A stretch of 64,000 nucleotides of DNA from Ligula intestinalis. Its lineage: Eukaryota > Platyhelminthes > Cestoda > Diphyllobothriidea > Diphyllobothriidae. The notes under the pieces are model-generated. The model saw only the letters and a list, made by a program, of their open reading frames with translations, ran no database searches and was not told where the DNA came from. Where the stretch lies: assembly GCA_036362985.1 (NCBI GenBank), contig JAYGXS010000009.1, positions 10,429,114 through 10,493,113 of the forward strand, written 5' to 3'. Below are positions 55,500 to 64,000 of the stretch, piece by piece (the stretch's first letter is position 1; each line of letters begins with the position of its first letter). A program made the position numbers and the translations under genes.

Positions 55500-56890
55500 G
55501 ACTAAGTCCTTTAGCATTTAAAACAGCAGTAATTCAGTAGGGAACAGTGACAGTTATGTTGTAAACTGTGGTTTTGTCTGTATAATTACTAAGGACGAAC
55601 TCCAATTACTGTTCCATTGAAAGATGTTTCGAAGGCTTGTCCCATTTTCGCTTGATCAAGGCTTAGAAATTTTCAATGGGATTGATGTCGGGGCTGTTGG
55701 AAGGAATAAAAATTGTTCGCAGGCCACAGGCAAAAAGGGTGGCTATAGTCTTAAAAATGTAGATTATAGTAGTAAGGTAAATTATAATCATAACTCCTTT
55801 GATCGGTGAGCAGGGGCATTACCTTGTAGCATGACAATATTCATTCTATGCCCGTGAATGCCACTTCAACCAAAGACATATTTGACAATGTTGACATATA
55901 AGAGACTGCTAATCATATTTTTTGTCGATCGCCAGATTGGTTGCTCACCGAACTTGTTCGTCATTCAAACAATGAGGCGTCGATAGTTCTTGAATTTTGA
56001 TGTCCGAGCAGTGCGTCCTTTCCGCACATGAACGCATGTGCCGACTTTGTAGACTTGTCTAAGAAGAGTACTTCAACACAATAAAAATAATGCTTTGCCA
56101 AAATGAAAGTCTGTGCCTAACGTATTCCTGAGGAAACAGGAAACGTTCCTAATAAGCTTCTTACTTCGAAATGGCTTAGCCGCCTGTTGATGAAGACCGA
56201 ATTCCCGCATTCTGTTTCTAAGTAGATTCTGAGAAAACATTAAAAAATGTCCCCTCTTGATAACCCCAACAGACAAATAATGATATTTTTTAAAGTTCGA
56301 CGAATAAAATCATCCTGTCTTCGTCCAGAATTCTTCCTTTTGGGCACTGTTTTATAGTTTATAATTCGAGATGCAGTGGTCTTGCTTGTAGAAAAAAGAT
56401 ACTAACAAGTGAATCGGGCGGCACCAAATTTCGTAAACTGACAAAATCAACTTCAGATAGGAAGCGATTTGATAGCTTCCCGGCACAACCCAACACCAAA
56501 AAGTGGACGTATATCGCGCCTTCCCGTTTATATATCAAGTTCACGCTCATAGCTATCCGAACGGTAAAACAAATGTTCCCATGAAAATTTATTACTGCAT
56601 TTTGTGGCAAAAAACTTTACAGAATAGCTCGACCTTCCTTCTTCCTCAAGCACAGCAAAAATAATTTTCTACAGTGGAATTGTTCCTTGTTTCCGAAAAT
56701 AAATGCGACTCCTTAAACCTGAACTCACTTGCGTCTGAACAATTTCAGGCAACATTTTCCGGGTCTGGAAGGGATGGTTAATGCATTTTTTTACTTATTT
56801 TGGAGTTCCTCCATTGCATAGTGCATATGAATAAAAAGTTTTGTTCTGTCAAACGTAATAGCATAGGAAATTCCTTCGGCATCAATTGAG
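55500..56890 (-). mobile_element. Tc1/mariner transposon copy 2, degenerate
   Basis: Same element as at 13.1 kb in reverse orientation. The minus strand has the N-terminal frame MPQNAVINFHGN... (56610-56359), the segment AATGCCCCTGCTCACCGATC (second catalytic Asp region, about 55805-55825), and a CCCGACATCAATCCCATTGA segment (third acidic region, about 55680). Interrupted by stops. Confidence 0.65.
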
Positions 56891-57189
56891 AAGCTGAAGG
56901 CCGACCTGACTCCATAACTGATGTGGTAACCGTGTCGACTTCTCAATTTGAGTTTTCTGTGATCTTTGACCGTTTACTCTTGAGTCTTGGGACCCTTTGA
57001 ATTACTTTAGTTCTTGCTCTCCGTGAATGGAGCCATTTATTGCTGAAAGTTTGATATTATCATCAAAATAAAGTTCTCATCATCAAAAAATCATTACTCC
57101 CAAGTTCGCCAAAATTAAGGCCATATTGTGGTGACTCACTCCACATAGGAGATCATGTCCGAAGCCTTGCTGCTGCTAACGCATACGTC

Positions 57190-57562
57190 CGCACTAAAGG
57201 CGGCCTCTGCAACAGCCAATCACAGATCTGCAAAGGCTGGTCTCTCCCGACGGCGAATAGGATGCATGCACGCCTTGATCGATGCAGTCTGTCCGGCCAA
57301 TAACCTTTGAGGCAAGCAGACAATGACCGTTCTCGCTGCCGCTTGCATGCCTGCTGCTGTCAACCCAGCACTTGGATCGCGGCTGGTTCTCCTGCTGGTC
57401 GTGAGCTATCCAAGTCAAATCTCTATCCATCCATTCTCCTTTCCTTGTGTACACAATATATTCTTCCTACTACTCGGGTCTTTAAAGACTTCTGTCCTGC
57501 ACTAAGTAACCATGGTCTGAAGATCGCAGTTGCTGGAATTAACTCACATAACCCCCTGCGAT
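57190..57562 (-). repeat. Family A repeat (subfamily I)
   Basis: The minus strand begins TTATCGCAGGGGGTTATGTG, then CAGCAACTGCGATCTTCAGA, CCATGGTTACTTAGTGC and TATATTGTGTACACAAGGAA. Confidence 0.65.
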
Positions 57563-57699
57563 AATATCGTCATGAGAGTTGCACGGTTTTTAGCGCATAC
57601 TGTATATGTTTGCGTGTACCGCTAAAAGCTAGAGATTTTTCGTCCATTTGTACAGATTTGACACATTCCCTTCCATTTGTAGTCTAAAATCTTGTGGCG

Positions 57700-58090
57700 G
57701 TCAGCCACAATGCCTATCCCGGCGGCCCCGACAGTTGACTTCAGCTTACTCAGTCACGCTCACACGTGCGCACACACCTGCGTTTACAAACGCATCCAAG
57801 TAAGCACGCCTGTCAAAGTGCCACTTGAACACACCACCGGACGGCCGATGCAGCAAAGACCTCTACAGACGACATCCCCTCGGGCAAATGCAACACACCA
57901 ATGACAGAACACTTAAACTTGCTTCACAATCCTACTTAAGCAACTGTCATCATCCCCACACAGCACACAGTCGACACTCTCAGGCCTGGCTGAACGCAGT
58001 CAGGACCAGCCCTGGCTTTGCCAGTGCCCACTGCCACCGGAGACAGCAACTCAGTATTCTGTACACAATAAACCCCTCATTCTGGTGATT
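57700..58090 (-). repeat. Family A repeat, diverged
   Basis: Only the TTTATTGTGTACAGAATACT block and a GC-rich neighbour resemble the family; the TATCGCA end is not found. Confidence 0.35.
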
Positions 58091-58543
58091 TTTGCCTTTT
58101 CCCTCAACCTGGGATTCAACGTGATGATTGTAGTGATCCGAGTGCAACCATTGCTTAGACTGCTACAATCTAAGGTTGACAATTAACCTGACCCCGACAA
58201 GTTTACTGCAGCCAGAAAATAAACCAGATCACAAATGCACACACAGACACAAAAAAACCATATTGCCCATATGATCTCCTTCCAAAAAAGGGTGAAAAGA
58301 TCAAGCCAGGGTTTGCACAGGGACTGAAAGCGCATAAGTAAGCCAGTCACTCAACAGCAAATCACCATATCAAAAAGAGAGCATGGTTTGCACATATGGT
58401 ACACGGGTGTATGTACGTGTGGAAATATATGTATATGTGTGTAATCTGCAACGAGATAAAGGGTCATCTTGGCCGCTTTTTCCTGTGGAAATTAGCTTGT
58501 GAGTGGCAGGGGGGGGCAGGTGGGGGAGGCGGGCGAGTAGGAA

Positions 58544-58801
58544 CTAAAAGTTACACAAAAAGGCACGGACGCAGAGCACGAAAGAATGGAAGAGTTGTTG
58601 GAAGTCGGCACGCTCGATGCGACTGGGGCGTCCAAGGACGACGGCACCACCGGTGAGCGGGCGAGGGGCGGGCGTCTTCGCTGACTGCAGCGCCCGATTC
58701 AGCGGTTCACTGAGTTCCAGAAAAGCCGACTGCAGACGGTGCTGGGTCTCTTCGTTCGGACAGCTGGCCACCCACTGCTTCACCAGTTGGTCAAACATGT
58801 C
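58544..58801 (-). CDS. XPO4: XPO4 (exportin-4) terminal coding exon
   Basis: The last coding exon encodes 85 residues and ends at a TAG (58544-58546). The acceptor is TCTTTTTAG|GAC, phase 0, giving the join LIHLNP-DMFDQLVKQWV. The segment LVKQWVASCPNEETQHRLQ followed by SAFLEL aligns with the final exportin-4 helices, where a 'LVETLL...YQRLADAFNKL' type pattern occurs; the tail FQQLFHSFVLCVRAFLCNF matches the family's closing helix and its short hydrophobic end. An insertion rich in Pro and Ala (TPAPRPLTGGAVVLG) separates the two. No TTTATT (minus-strand AATAAA) is obvious in the next 400 bases, so the poly(A) site is unplaced. Confidence 0.75.
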   Translation of the reverse strand, partial: DMFDQLVKQWVASCPNEETQHRLQSAFLELSEPLNRALQSAKTPAPRPLTGGAVVLGRPSRIERADFQQLFHSFVLCVRAFLCNF

Positions 58802-59929
58802 CTAAAAAGACACCGACGAAGAGAAATAATGAGCGTAGGAGAATAGGCCGGATTTAGTTCAGACGTATTAAGGGAAAGAGAAGCGAAAGCTTTTGAGCTC
58901 GCTATTGGTAAAATAAGTCAATTCCATGTTTGCAGACGAAAAGGGTCGACTGTTGATTAGCTAAAAATAATCATATATTGCTACTCACTTAACGTGAGTA
59001 GTATAACAATTGTACCTTAAGTGTGGAGTTTGTGGTGAGGACAGTAGCCCTAGTAGATGCTTAGATGGGTTGAGAAAAGATTTGCATGAGAGAAGCGGTG
59101 GGAGTCTCATTGGGACATTTCCTCACCGGGAGTCAGATGGTCATAAAAGAAGAGGTGATATATCGATACGGGTGTGATGTGTTGGTTCAGACTTAAACGT
59201 TTTCTATGGAAGACAGTTCGACTATTAGAGGCGACGACGTTCATTAGCCGTCCAACACAGCACCGGCGACTTGCGTGTGTAGTTTAAATTGAAGGAGAAT
59301 TGCCCAGCATCTACCACATTAAGCCTTCCCACCTCCCTACTCGCGTCTAAAGTAAGACAAACTAAGTAAGTTCTTCCGAAATATTTTGATTTTTCTTCAC
59401 CTCATTATAGCTGCTGCAGTACAAGCGCCATATGTTGCAATACGAGTCTGCCTTCTGGCTAGTTATAACTAACCAGCCCTTTTGCGTTTTCATTCCCAGG
59501 GATGGGTCTTCGGAGGGGACACAGGAGGTCTTTAAATGGTACTTTTTTCAACTAAAAAAGGTCGAGGTTACTTATATAACTTTACCACCCAGCCGAAGAA
59601 GGGTCCCGTGAGTAAGCTGGACGCAAAATACAGTAACAACACAGTGCAAAAGATTTTTAAAATGAAGAGCGCATAGGTCTAGATAGGCAGGTTGGATACG
59701 ATGACAATGAACCAGACACACCGCATAGTACCGGCCGGGGGTTAGGTTGGATCGTCACTCTCGACCATGTCCACCGCGTGCATCAGCATGCTGAGGACAA
59801 ACGCAGTGACTTACACCGCATCCATCGCACTCGCTCTTTCCTCACCCACCTGCTTCGACTGTCAAACAGATCGGGCGTAGGTGCCTGGCGCGGCGGAAGC
59901 CGCCACCCCACCCCACCTTTGCATTTTCG
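58802..59929. other. XPO4 intron, distal part
   Basis: Between the terminal XPO4 exon and the LINE remnant. No exon-like frame with splice sites and no repeat I recognise. Confidence 0.55.
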
Positions 59930-61283
59930 TCGGTCACTGCTTGCACGCTGGACCCGAAGGAGTTCAATCGTCACCCGAATATCATCGTCAACGGTGAGGC
60001 TTTGCTGCTGGTCCGTAAGCCCAAGCTCCTTGGCATCCGTTTATATCCGCTCTTCACCTTCGCGGACCATGCGAGGGAGGCCGCAAGCGAAGTGAGCCGA
60101 TGCACCAAGGTCCTCAAGGCTCTCGCGGGCACATCCTGGGAGTGCTCGAAAGAGATGCTGTCGACCACATTCAAAGCGCTGGCCAAGCCGCAGCTCACCT
60201 ATGCGGCACCAGTCGGGTCTCCCACAATCAGCTCCTTCAGCGTCTGCCGCCTTCAGTCGGCACATAACAGTGCCCTCCGCACGATCACGGGCTGCTATAA
60301 AATGTCGCCCATCGATCACCTTCATGCAGAGGCTTCTGTACTGCCGGTCGCCCTGCACAACAAACTCTTGGGCTAGCAGTTCTGGTGGACCTGATCACAA
60401 CCTGGCCATCCGAACCACCATCGTTGCAACGCTCATGAGCCTAGCCGTAACGTTCGGTCGTCTATTCGAGCTCTTCACAAGGCAGCTGTCGCCTCGTCTC
60501 TCTCGGATCTACCCGTTGATGGCTCCGCCATCAAGACAGGCTTCCAGCGCCTTCAACAGAGAGCCGTTGTGGACGCAACAGCCAGCTACCGCCCCCCCGG
60601 TCCTGGGAACCACAGCAGACGCGTCTTCGACCGCGTTCCCACCCGCCCTCAGAGCGGCCAAGGTCTGCTACACCAAACCTCCCTATGATGGACCCATCTC
60701 TTCTCCTCTCCATCTGTTTTTTTTATGACAGAGCAGCCCCTCCTGACTATGCTGCTCCGACTCCTCCTCCTCGCCGCCGGGACTGAGGCCCACCCGGCGG
60801 GGTTCCGGATCCAACAAGGGCTACTTGCCTGCCTGCTACCCGGTCCTACTGGGTGGTTATCCTCCTCCGATTGCGGCCTCGGAACGAAGTCTCCCGAGGA
60901 TGATTCGCTGTACCCTGGCGCAGCTGCGCAGTGGCCACTGCATGCAGCTACGCCAGTATCAACACCGGCTTGACCCGTCCATACCCGATTGCTGTCCGGA
61001 CTGCGAAGTCTCGCCGCATGACTGCCGTCATCTGTTTGCCTGCAGTTTCCGGCCAGGCACCCGACTCACCGCCGTGGACCTTTTGGCTCAAACCGGCTGG
61101 GTTCGCGGCTTTTCTCCGTTTCCCAACTGCACCCAGTTTGGACTCCGGCGAGGACCCCTGATCCAACAAGGGCTATCAACCAACCAACTCTCGCATTTTC
61201 GGCATTTGCTATCGCAGCGCAACCCGAATAACGCCTGTCGTAGCCTGATCTGGCTCCGTGTTGGTCCAGTGCGACCCGTTTAG
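59930..61283 (+). pseudogene. Jockey-like non-LTR retrotransposon, 3' part, antisense in XPO4 intron
   Basis: A 5'-truncated LINE. One frame reads TLDPKEFNRHPNIIVNGEAL, then VRKPKLLGIRLYPLFTFADH, then LKALAGTSWECSKEML, then IDHLHAEASVLPVALHNKLL, to a stop at about 60376. This is the thumb and post-RT region typical of Jockey-clade elements, with DHLHAE and LPV as hallmarks. After frame changes around 60380-60820 the C-terminal block continues as LPRMIRCTLAQLRSGHC, IPDCCPDCEVSPHDCRHLF and a long tail to TAG at 61283; CPDC-H-HLFxC is the usual terminal Cys/His motif. The catalytic RT domain and endonuclease are absent. Stops and frameshifts make it a dead copy. It lies wholly inside the 2538-bp last intron of XPO4. 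Confidence 0.7.
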
Positions 61284-61339
61284 GGGGGAGGGGGATGCAA
61301 ATGTGTTAGGTACATACTACTGTAAAGCTAATCAGTTAC

Positions 61340-61762
61340 CGGGTTAAGGTGTATAAGGGCAAGCAGGGTGGTTGATAGGTAGTTCTCCAGCTCCGACGAA
61401 AAGGCCGGTCCAACAACCAGGAAGAAGAGATCGGCGAAAAGGGCTCTGTCCAGTGGGAAGTTGGCAATTAGGCGTTTAGCCAGCTGGAGGCGCAAACTGG
61501 AGTCTACCGCTGCCGCCGGCACCGTCGCTGCAGTCGCCGTGTCGAGGCAGCAGTCGGTCAGACAGGTGATGGCCTCCAGACAGCCGATGCTGATGGAGGC
61601 CTGAGGTGCGGCAGTGACAGTGGTGGAGTTCTGAAAGAGACCCAGCCGCACCAGGCGTCCCAGATAGGCTATATTGCTGTCCGAGAGGTGGACCAGACCC
61701 TCGGCGCGCAGCTCCAGGGCGTAGCTCACGAGGGAGTAGAACTTTGAGCAAAAATCCGGTTC
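61340..61762 (-). CDS. XPO4: XPO4 (exportin-4) coding exon, second from last
   Basis: This 423-nt exon encodes 141 residues. The acceptor is a C/T-rich tract ending CTTTAG before GAA, and the donor is CCG|GTAACT; both borders are phase 0. The frame begins EPDFCSKFYSLVSYALEL and continues through SNIAYLGRLVRLGLF and ISIGCLEAITCLTDCC, alternating amphipathic helices as expected of HEAT repeats. The order and spacing match the C-terminal part of exportin-4: a helix after 'LxxxDLLK', a CLEA helix, then a long helix before the final repeat. A low-complexity Ala/Thr/Val linker (TATAATVPAAAVDS) lies in the middle, probably a loop. An antisense Jockey-like LINE ends about 56 nt downstream of the donor. 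An open frame of 133 codons at 61476-61877 in another phase is a shadow of this exon. Confidence 0.78.
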
Positions 61763-61844
61763 CTAAAGCAGGGTGGAAAGAAAAGAAAAGTTGGTGAGGC
61801 AGCTTCTCAGCCTGGTATTCGACTGGACGCAGGAGCGAAACGGC

Positions 61845-62175
61845 CACAGGTGTTGTAAATGTGACCAAGGCTACCATATCACCGTCTAATTACGCCTTGA
61901 GTGAGTCCCCAAGGTAGAACATGACATGAAGTGGACAAAGTATAAGTCTTTGAGAAAACCTAGTACAGCATATTTAAAGCAAGCTAACGTGTGTAACAGA
62001 TTAGACCAATGAGATTGGGGTCTCAAGTAAGGAGCGACTTCATTGACTTTGGCGTGTAAGTCCTGAGCTTGGGCGCAGCTACGCACGTCAGCACGTGCAT
62101 TTTTTGTGGGCGAACCGGTCGTCTGACGACATGTCAGGGCGGCGTGCACTCGCAGTTAAGCTGGGCCCTAACAGC
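61845..62175 (+). repeat. Dispersed repeat family C, copy 3
   Basis: About 330 bp shared with 41449-41778 and, in part, 44800-45015. Shared landmarks are a segment like ATCACCGTCTAATTACGC, then AAGTGGACAAAG, then AGACCAATGAGATTGGGG and TCTCAAGTAAGGAGCGA, and the end GTGCACTCGCAGTTAAGCTG. It contains a CCAAT box. No coding capacity is credible. The family type is unknown; it could be a solo LTR or promoter-like end of a larger element. Confidence 0.6.
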
Positions 62176-62687
62176 AAGAACGTGGAGAGAAGGGGTTGGA
62201 CAGGTAACACCTCCTTCCCCAGTATTACAGGTGAATCAGCGCTAAATTTCCGACGAATGCCCTTTGCCGTGTCACAAACTTAATTTGTGGCAGCCAGTCA
62301 CATTACGATGTCAGCTTTTGAATGAGCCTTCTCCCTGCAAGCAACAAAAATTATACTATGTAAAAAATGGTTACTTAGAGGGCATGCATTTTGTCATTGA
62401 TTTTCGATGTCATTATACATAAAAATATATTTTATTGAGAGCAATAAATAGCGGTGTCTCTGTCGGTTATACTCTAATTTTTGCAAAAAATTTCCATTGA
62501 AAAGTTTGGAAGAAAAATTAGCGAACATGGGTTTGTTTTCGATACATTCCCATCAGGCGTTGACATTTATTCAGTAAATAAACTATACGGGTTGGTAGAA
62601 AAAATCGTGCCGTTGTCAAGGGAGGTGCGGGGGGAGGGGAAGAATCGGGGTCAAAAAGTGCCAGCCCAGACCACCTCTATGTGCATT

Positions 62688-63030
62688 CATTTACCTGCTC
62701 CTGTGGGGCAGTACATATAGGTCGCACGAGCCGATGTTTGTCCAAAAGAGTATGAGAACACATTCTAGCATGGATGGGGAGAACCAAATAAAGGGTATAA
62801 ACAGTTCCATTCTAGCGCACCTGGTAGACTCAGACCATCGCGTGGATGCCAAAGAGGCCTTTCGAGTGATCTTCAAAGTACCCTCAAGCTGTTCAAAATT
62901 CCTTGAACAGCGCCTGTTGGCTACAGCAGAAGCGGCCGCCACCAAGCCACGCCGACCGGTCTTGGGCGCCCAAAAGAACTTCGTTGCGGCACTGCAGTTA
63001 CCATGGCCAAAAGCCGATAATCCAACAGCC
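62688..63030 (+). pseudogene. Penelope-like element GIY-YIG domain fragment
   Basis: The first frame reads HSFTCSCGAVHIGRTSRCL and then SKRV, a stop, and EHILAWMGRTK. After a frame change, HLVDSDHRVDAKEAFRVIFK continues to a C-terminal ALQLPWPK. CxC...(Y/H)IGRTxR...LxxRxxEHxxxW...HxxxxxHxxD...AF is the GIY-YIG endonuclease layout of Penelope-like retroelements. The N-terminal half carries two stops and the halves are out of phase, so it is inactive. It sits in an XPO4 intron in antisense. The 12.8 kb fragment is of the same subtype (HRVDxxEAFxVIxKVP). Confidence 0.7.
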
Positions 63031-63672
63031 AGCAGCTTATCACCTAGCTCGACTACCAGTGCCCCCTAAAACTGATCACATTGCTGACCCAGATTCCCTC
63101 CCTGACCAAGAATCCCTCCTCTGACAACCGCCCTATTTTTTCTACCAACCAGCATAGCTTATTTACTAAATTAGCACATAAATGTAAAGGCCTGACGGTG
63201 ATTTGCCTAAAACAAGCGTATATTCGCCAATTTATCTTCTGAGGTTATACTTTAGCATATACTTTAAGTCGGTATGCGACTGCCTGCTCTATATTGACCC
63301 CCAAGGCAAAAGAAGACCAGCATGTTTCGTAGGCGTATCGGCGAGCACCCTACAATTATATTTTGTGAATGTAATGTTGTATGAAATAACTTTGAATTTC
63401 TAAGGGCATCATTGAAAGACAATGAGAAAAATGTATAAAAGCACAACCCTGCACGGAAGTAGGTCAGCTTAGGAAGCAGAAAATCAAACAAATTCTTTCG
63501 GTCTCAAAGATTTCCCATGTGTAAAATCTAAAAAACAAACGAGAGAGATCTCGTTTGTTCGGCTGAGAGGACCCCGGGGCACTTTCATGAGCCTACGACA
63601 TTTCTCACTCAGAACTCCGTATATGTAAAATAGTAACACAAAACCAGAAAAAGTGCGGATTTAAGCCAGTAC

Positions 63673-63905
63673 CATGAGGATGGATTCTTTCAAAAGTGGC
63701 AGAAGATAGCCCAGACAGATTATCGTGATGTCCACCGCGCCGAGAGGAGAGGGATTGATCAAAGTTCCGTTCCTACTTGGCTCGGTTGCGGGGTCTGTGT
63801 AAAGGCGCAGTTCGAATTCGTGACTCAGGAAAAAATTTAGGAGTTGCACGAAAAGCTGCAGCTCGGCAATGCTTTGCTGATCGTCAGAGTCTGCGGAAGC
63901 CCTGT
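63673..63905 (-). CDS. XPO4: XPO4 (exportin-4) coding exon, third from last
   Basis: Exportin-4 is a karyopherin-beta receptor that carries cargo through the nuclear pore (eIF5A and Smad3 outwards, some SOX factors inwards in animals). This exon encodes about 77 residues of HEAT-repeat helix, with the segment VDITIICLGYLLPLLKESIL near its end. The acceptor is a pyrimidine-rich tract ending TTTACAG, and the exon starts in phase 2. The donor is ATG|GTACTG, after which the open frame runs only three codons to a stop, so splicing here is required. Joining to the next exon gives ESILM-EPDFC, which reads on without a gap as an exportin-4 C-terminal helix pair. The identification rests on my memory of the family, not on a search. 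Upstream exons lie beyond position 64000. Confidence 0.72.
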
Positions 63906-64000
63906 CTGTAAACAAAAATAAGTATTAGAAAGAATTTGTTATTGAAAATAAACAAGTAGCAGACGTGTTTTTGCAGAAAATAGGCCGAACAGCTTACGGG

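Larger units (their letters stand above)
61763..63672 (-). other. XPO4 intron carrying PLE and family C insertions
   Basis: GT-AG intron of 1910 bp between the two upstream XPO4 exons. It contains a family C repeat (about 61845-62175) and a Penelope-like GIY-YIG fragment (62688-63030), both in plus orientation, opposite to the gene. The remaining sequence shows nothing I recognise. Confidence 0.65.

Noticed and set aside
60201..60728. 175-codon plus frame
   Set aside because: Mostly a shadow of the Jockey-like coding region in the wrong phase.
61476..61877. 133-codon minus frame overlapping the XPO4 exon
   Set aside because: Out-of-phase shadow of the exon; Ser/Gly/Pro-rich translation with no family features.
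1..64000. CRISPR arrays, rRNA genes, bacterial operon structure
   Set aside because: No regularly spaced short repeats, no rRNA-like blocks, and gene structure is eukaryotic with introns.

Overview
The window is eukaryotic and repeat-rich. I read one confidently recognisable host gene, one duplicated small membrane-protein gene, and a dense graveyard of transposable elements. Mixed GC content, introns with GT-AG borders, abundant Penelope-like, CR1-like, RTE-like, Jockey-like, Ty3/Gypsy and Tc1 debris, and tRNA-like elements carrying hammerhead ribozymes fit a flatworm. A large-genome cestode (diphyllobothriidean type) is my best guess. The organism is inferred, not shown.

Right end (58.5-63.9 kb, minus strand): the last three coding exons of an exportin-4 (XPO4) homologue, joined by phase-0 GT-AG introns and ending in a stop at 58544. 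The gene continues beyond the right edge. Its introns hold a Penelope-like GIY-YIG fragment and a dispersed repeat (intron 61763-63672), and an antisense Jockey-like LINE tail (intron 58802-61339).

Middle: two paralogous copies (39059-39319 and 47359-47616, minus strand) of an unrecognised two-helix membrane protein sit in a duplicated segment that also keeps the upstream CCAAT-box region.

Mobile elements: Penelope-like (PLE) pieces lie at 4.7, 12.8, 16.2, 20.2-21.4, 50.8-51.2, 51.7-52.3 and 62.7-63.0 kb. LINE tails lie at 6.2, 31.6-32.1, 37.6-38.5, 48.7-49.1 and 59.9-61.3 kb. A Ty3/Gypsy integrase block is at 41.8-42.7 kb. Tc1/mariner copies are at 13.1-15.0, 16.9-17.1, 32.2-32.7 and 55.5-56.9 kb. 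A high-copy dispersed family ('family A', about 20 copies on both strands, with a TATCGCA-type end) fills much of the remainder, with families B to E and a tRNA-like SINE.

Most interesting signal: hammerhead ribozymes. Five sites can be folded by eye into complete three-stem hammerheads: 15961-16031 (-), 33575-33632 (+), 50741-50811 (-), 51374-51444 (+) and 54411-54457 (-). Two of them flank a PLE GIY-YIG domain as inverted arms, and one follows a tRNA-like pol III promoter. Several further cores (CTGANGA-stem-GAAA) lie in large palindromes at 2.3, 51.5, 53.8-54.2 and 55.3 kb. Host coding density is very low; most open frames longer than 60 codons are chance frames inside repeats.
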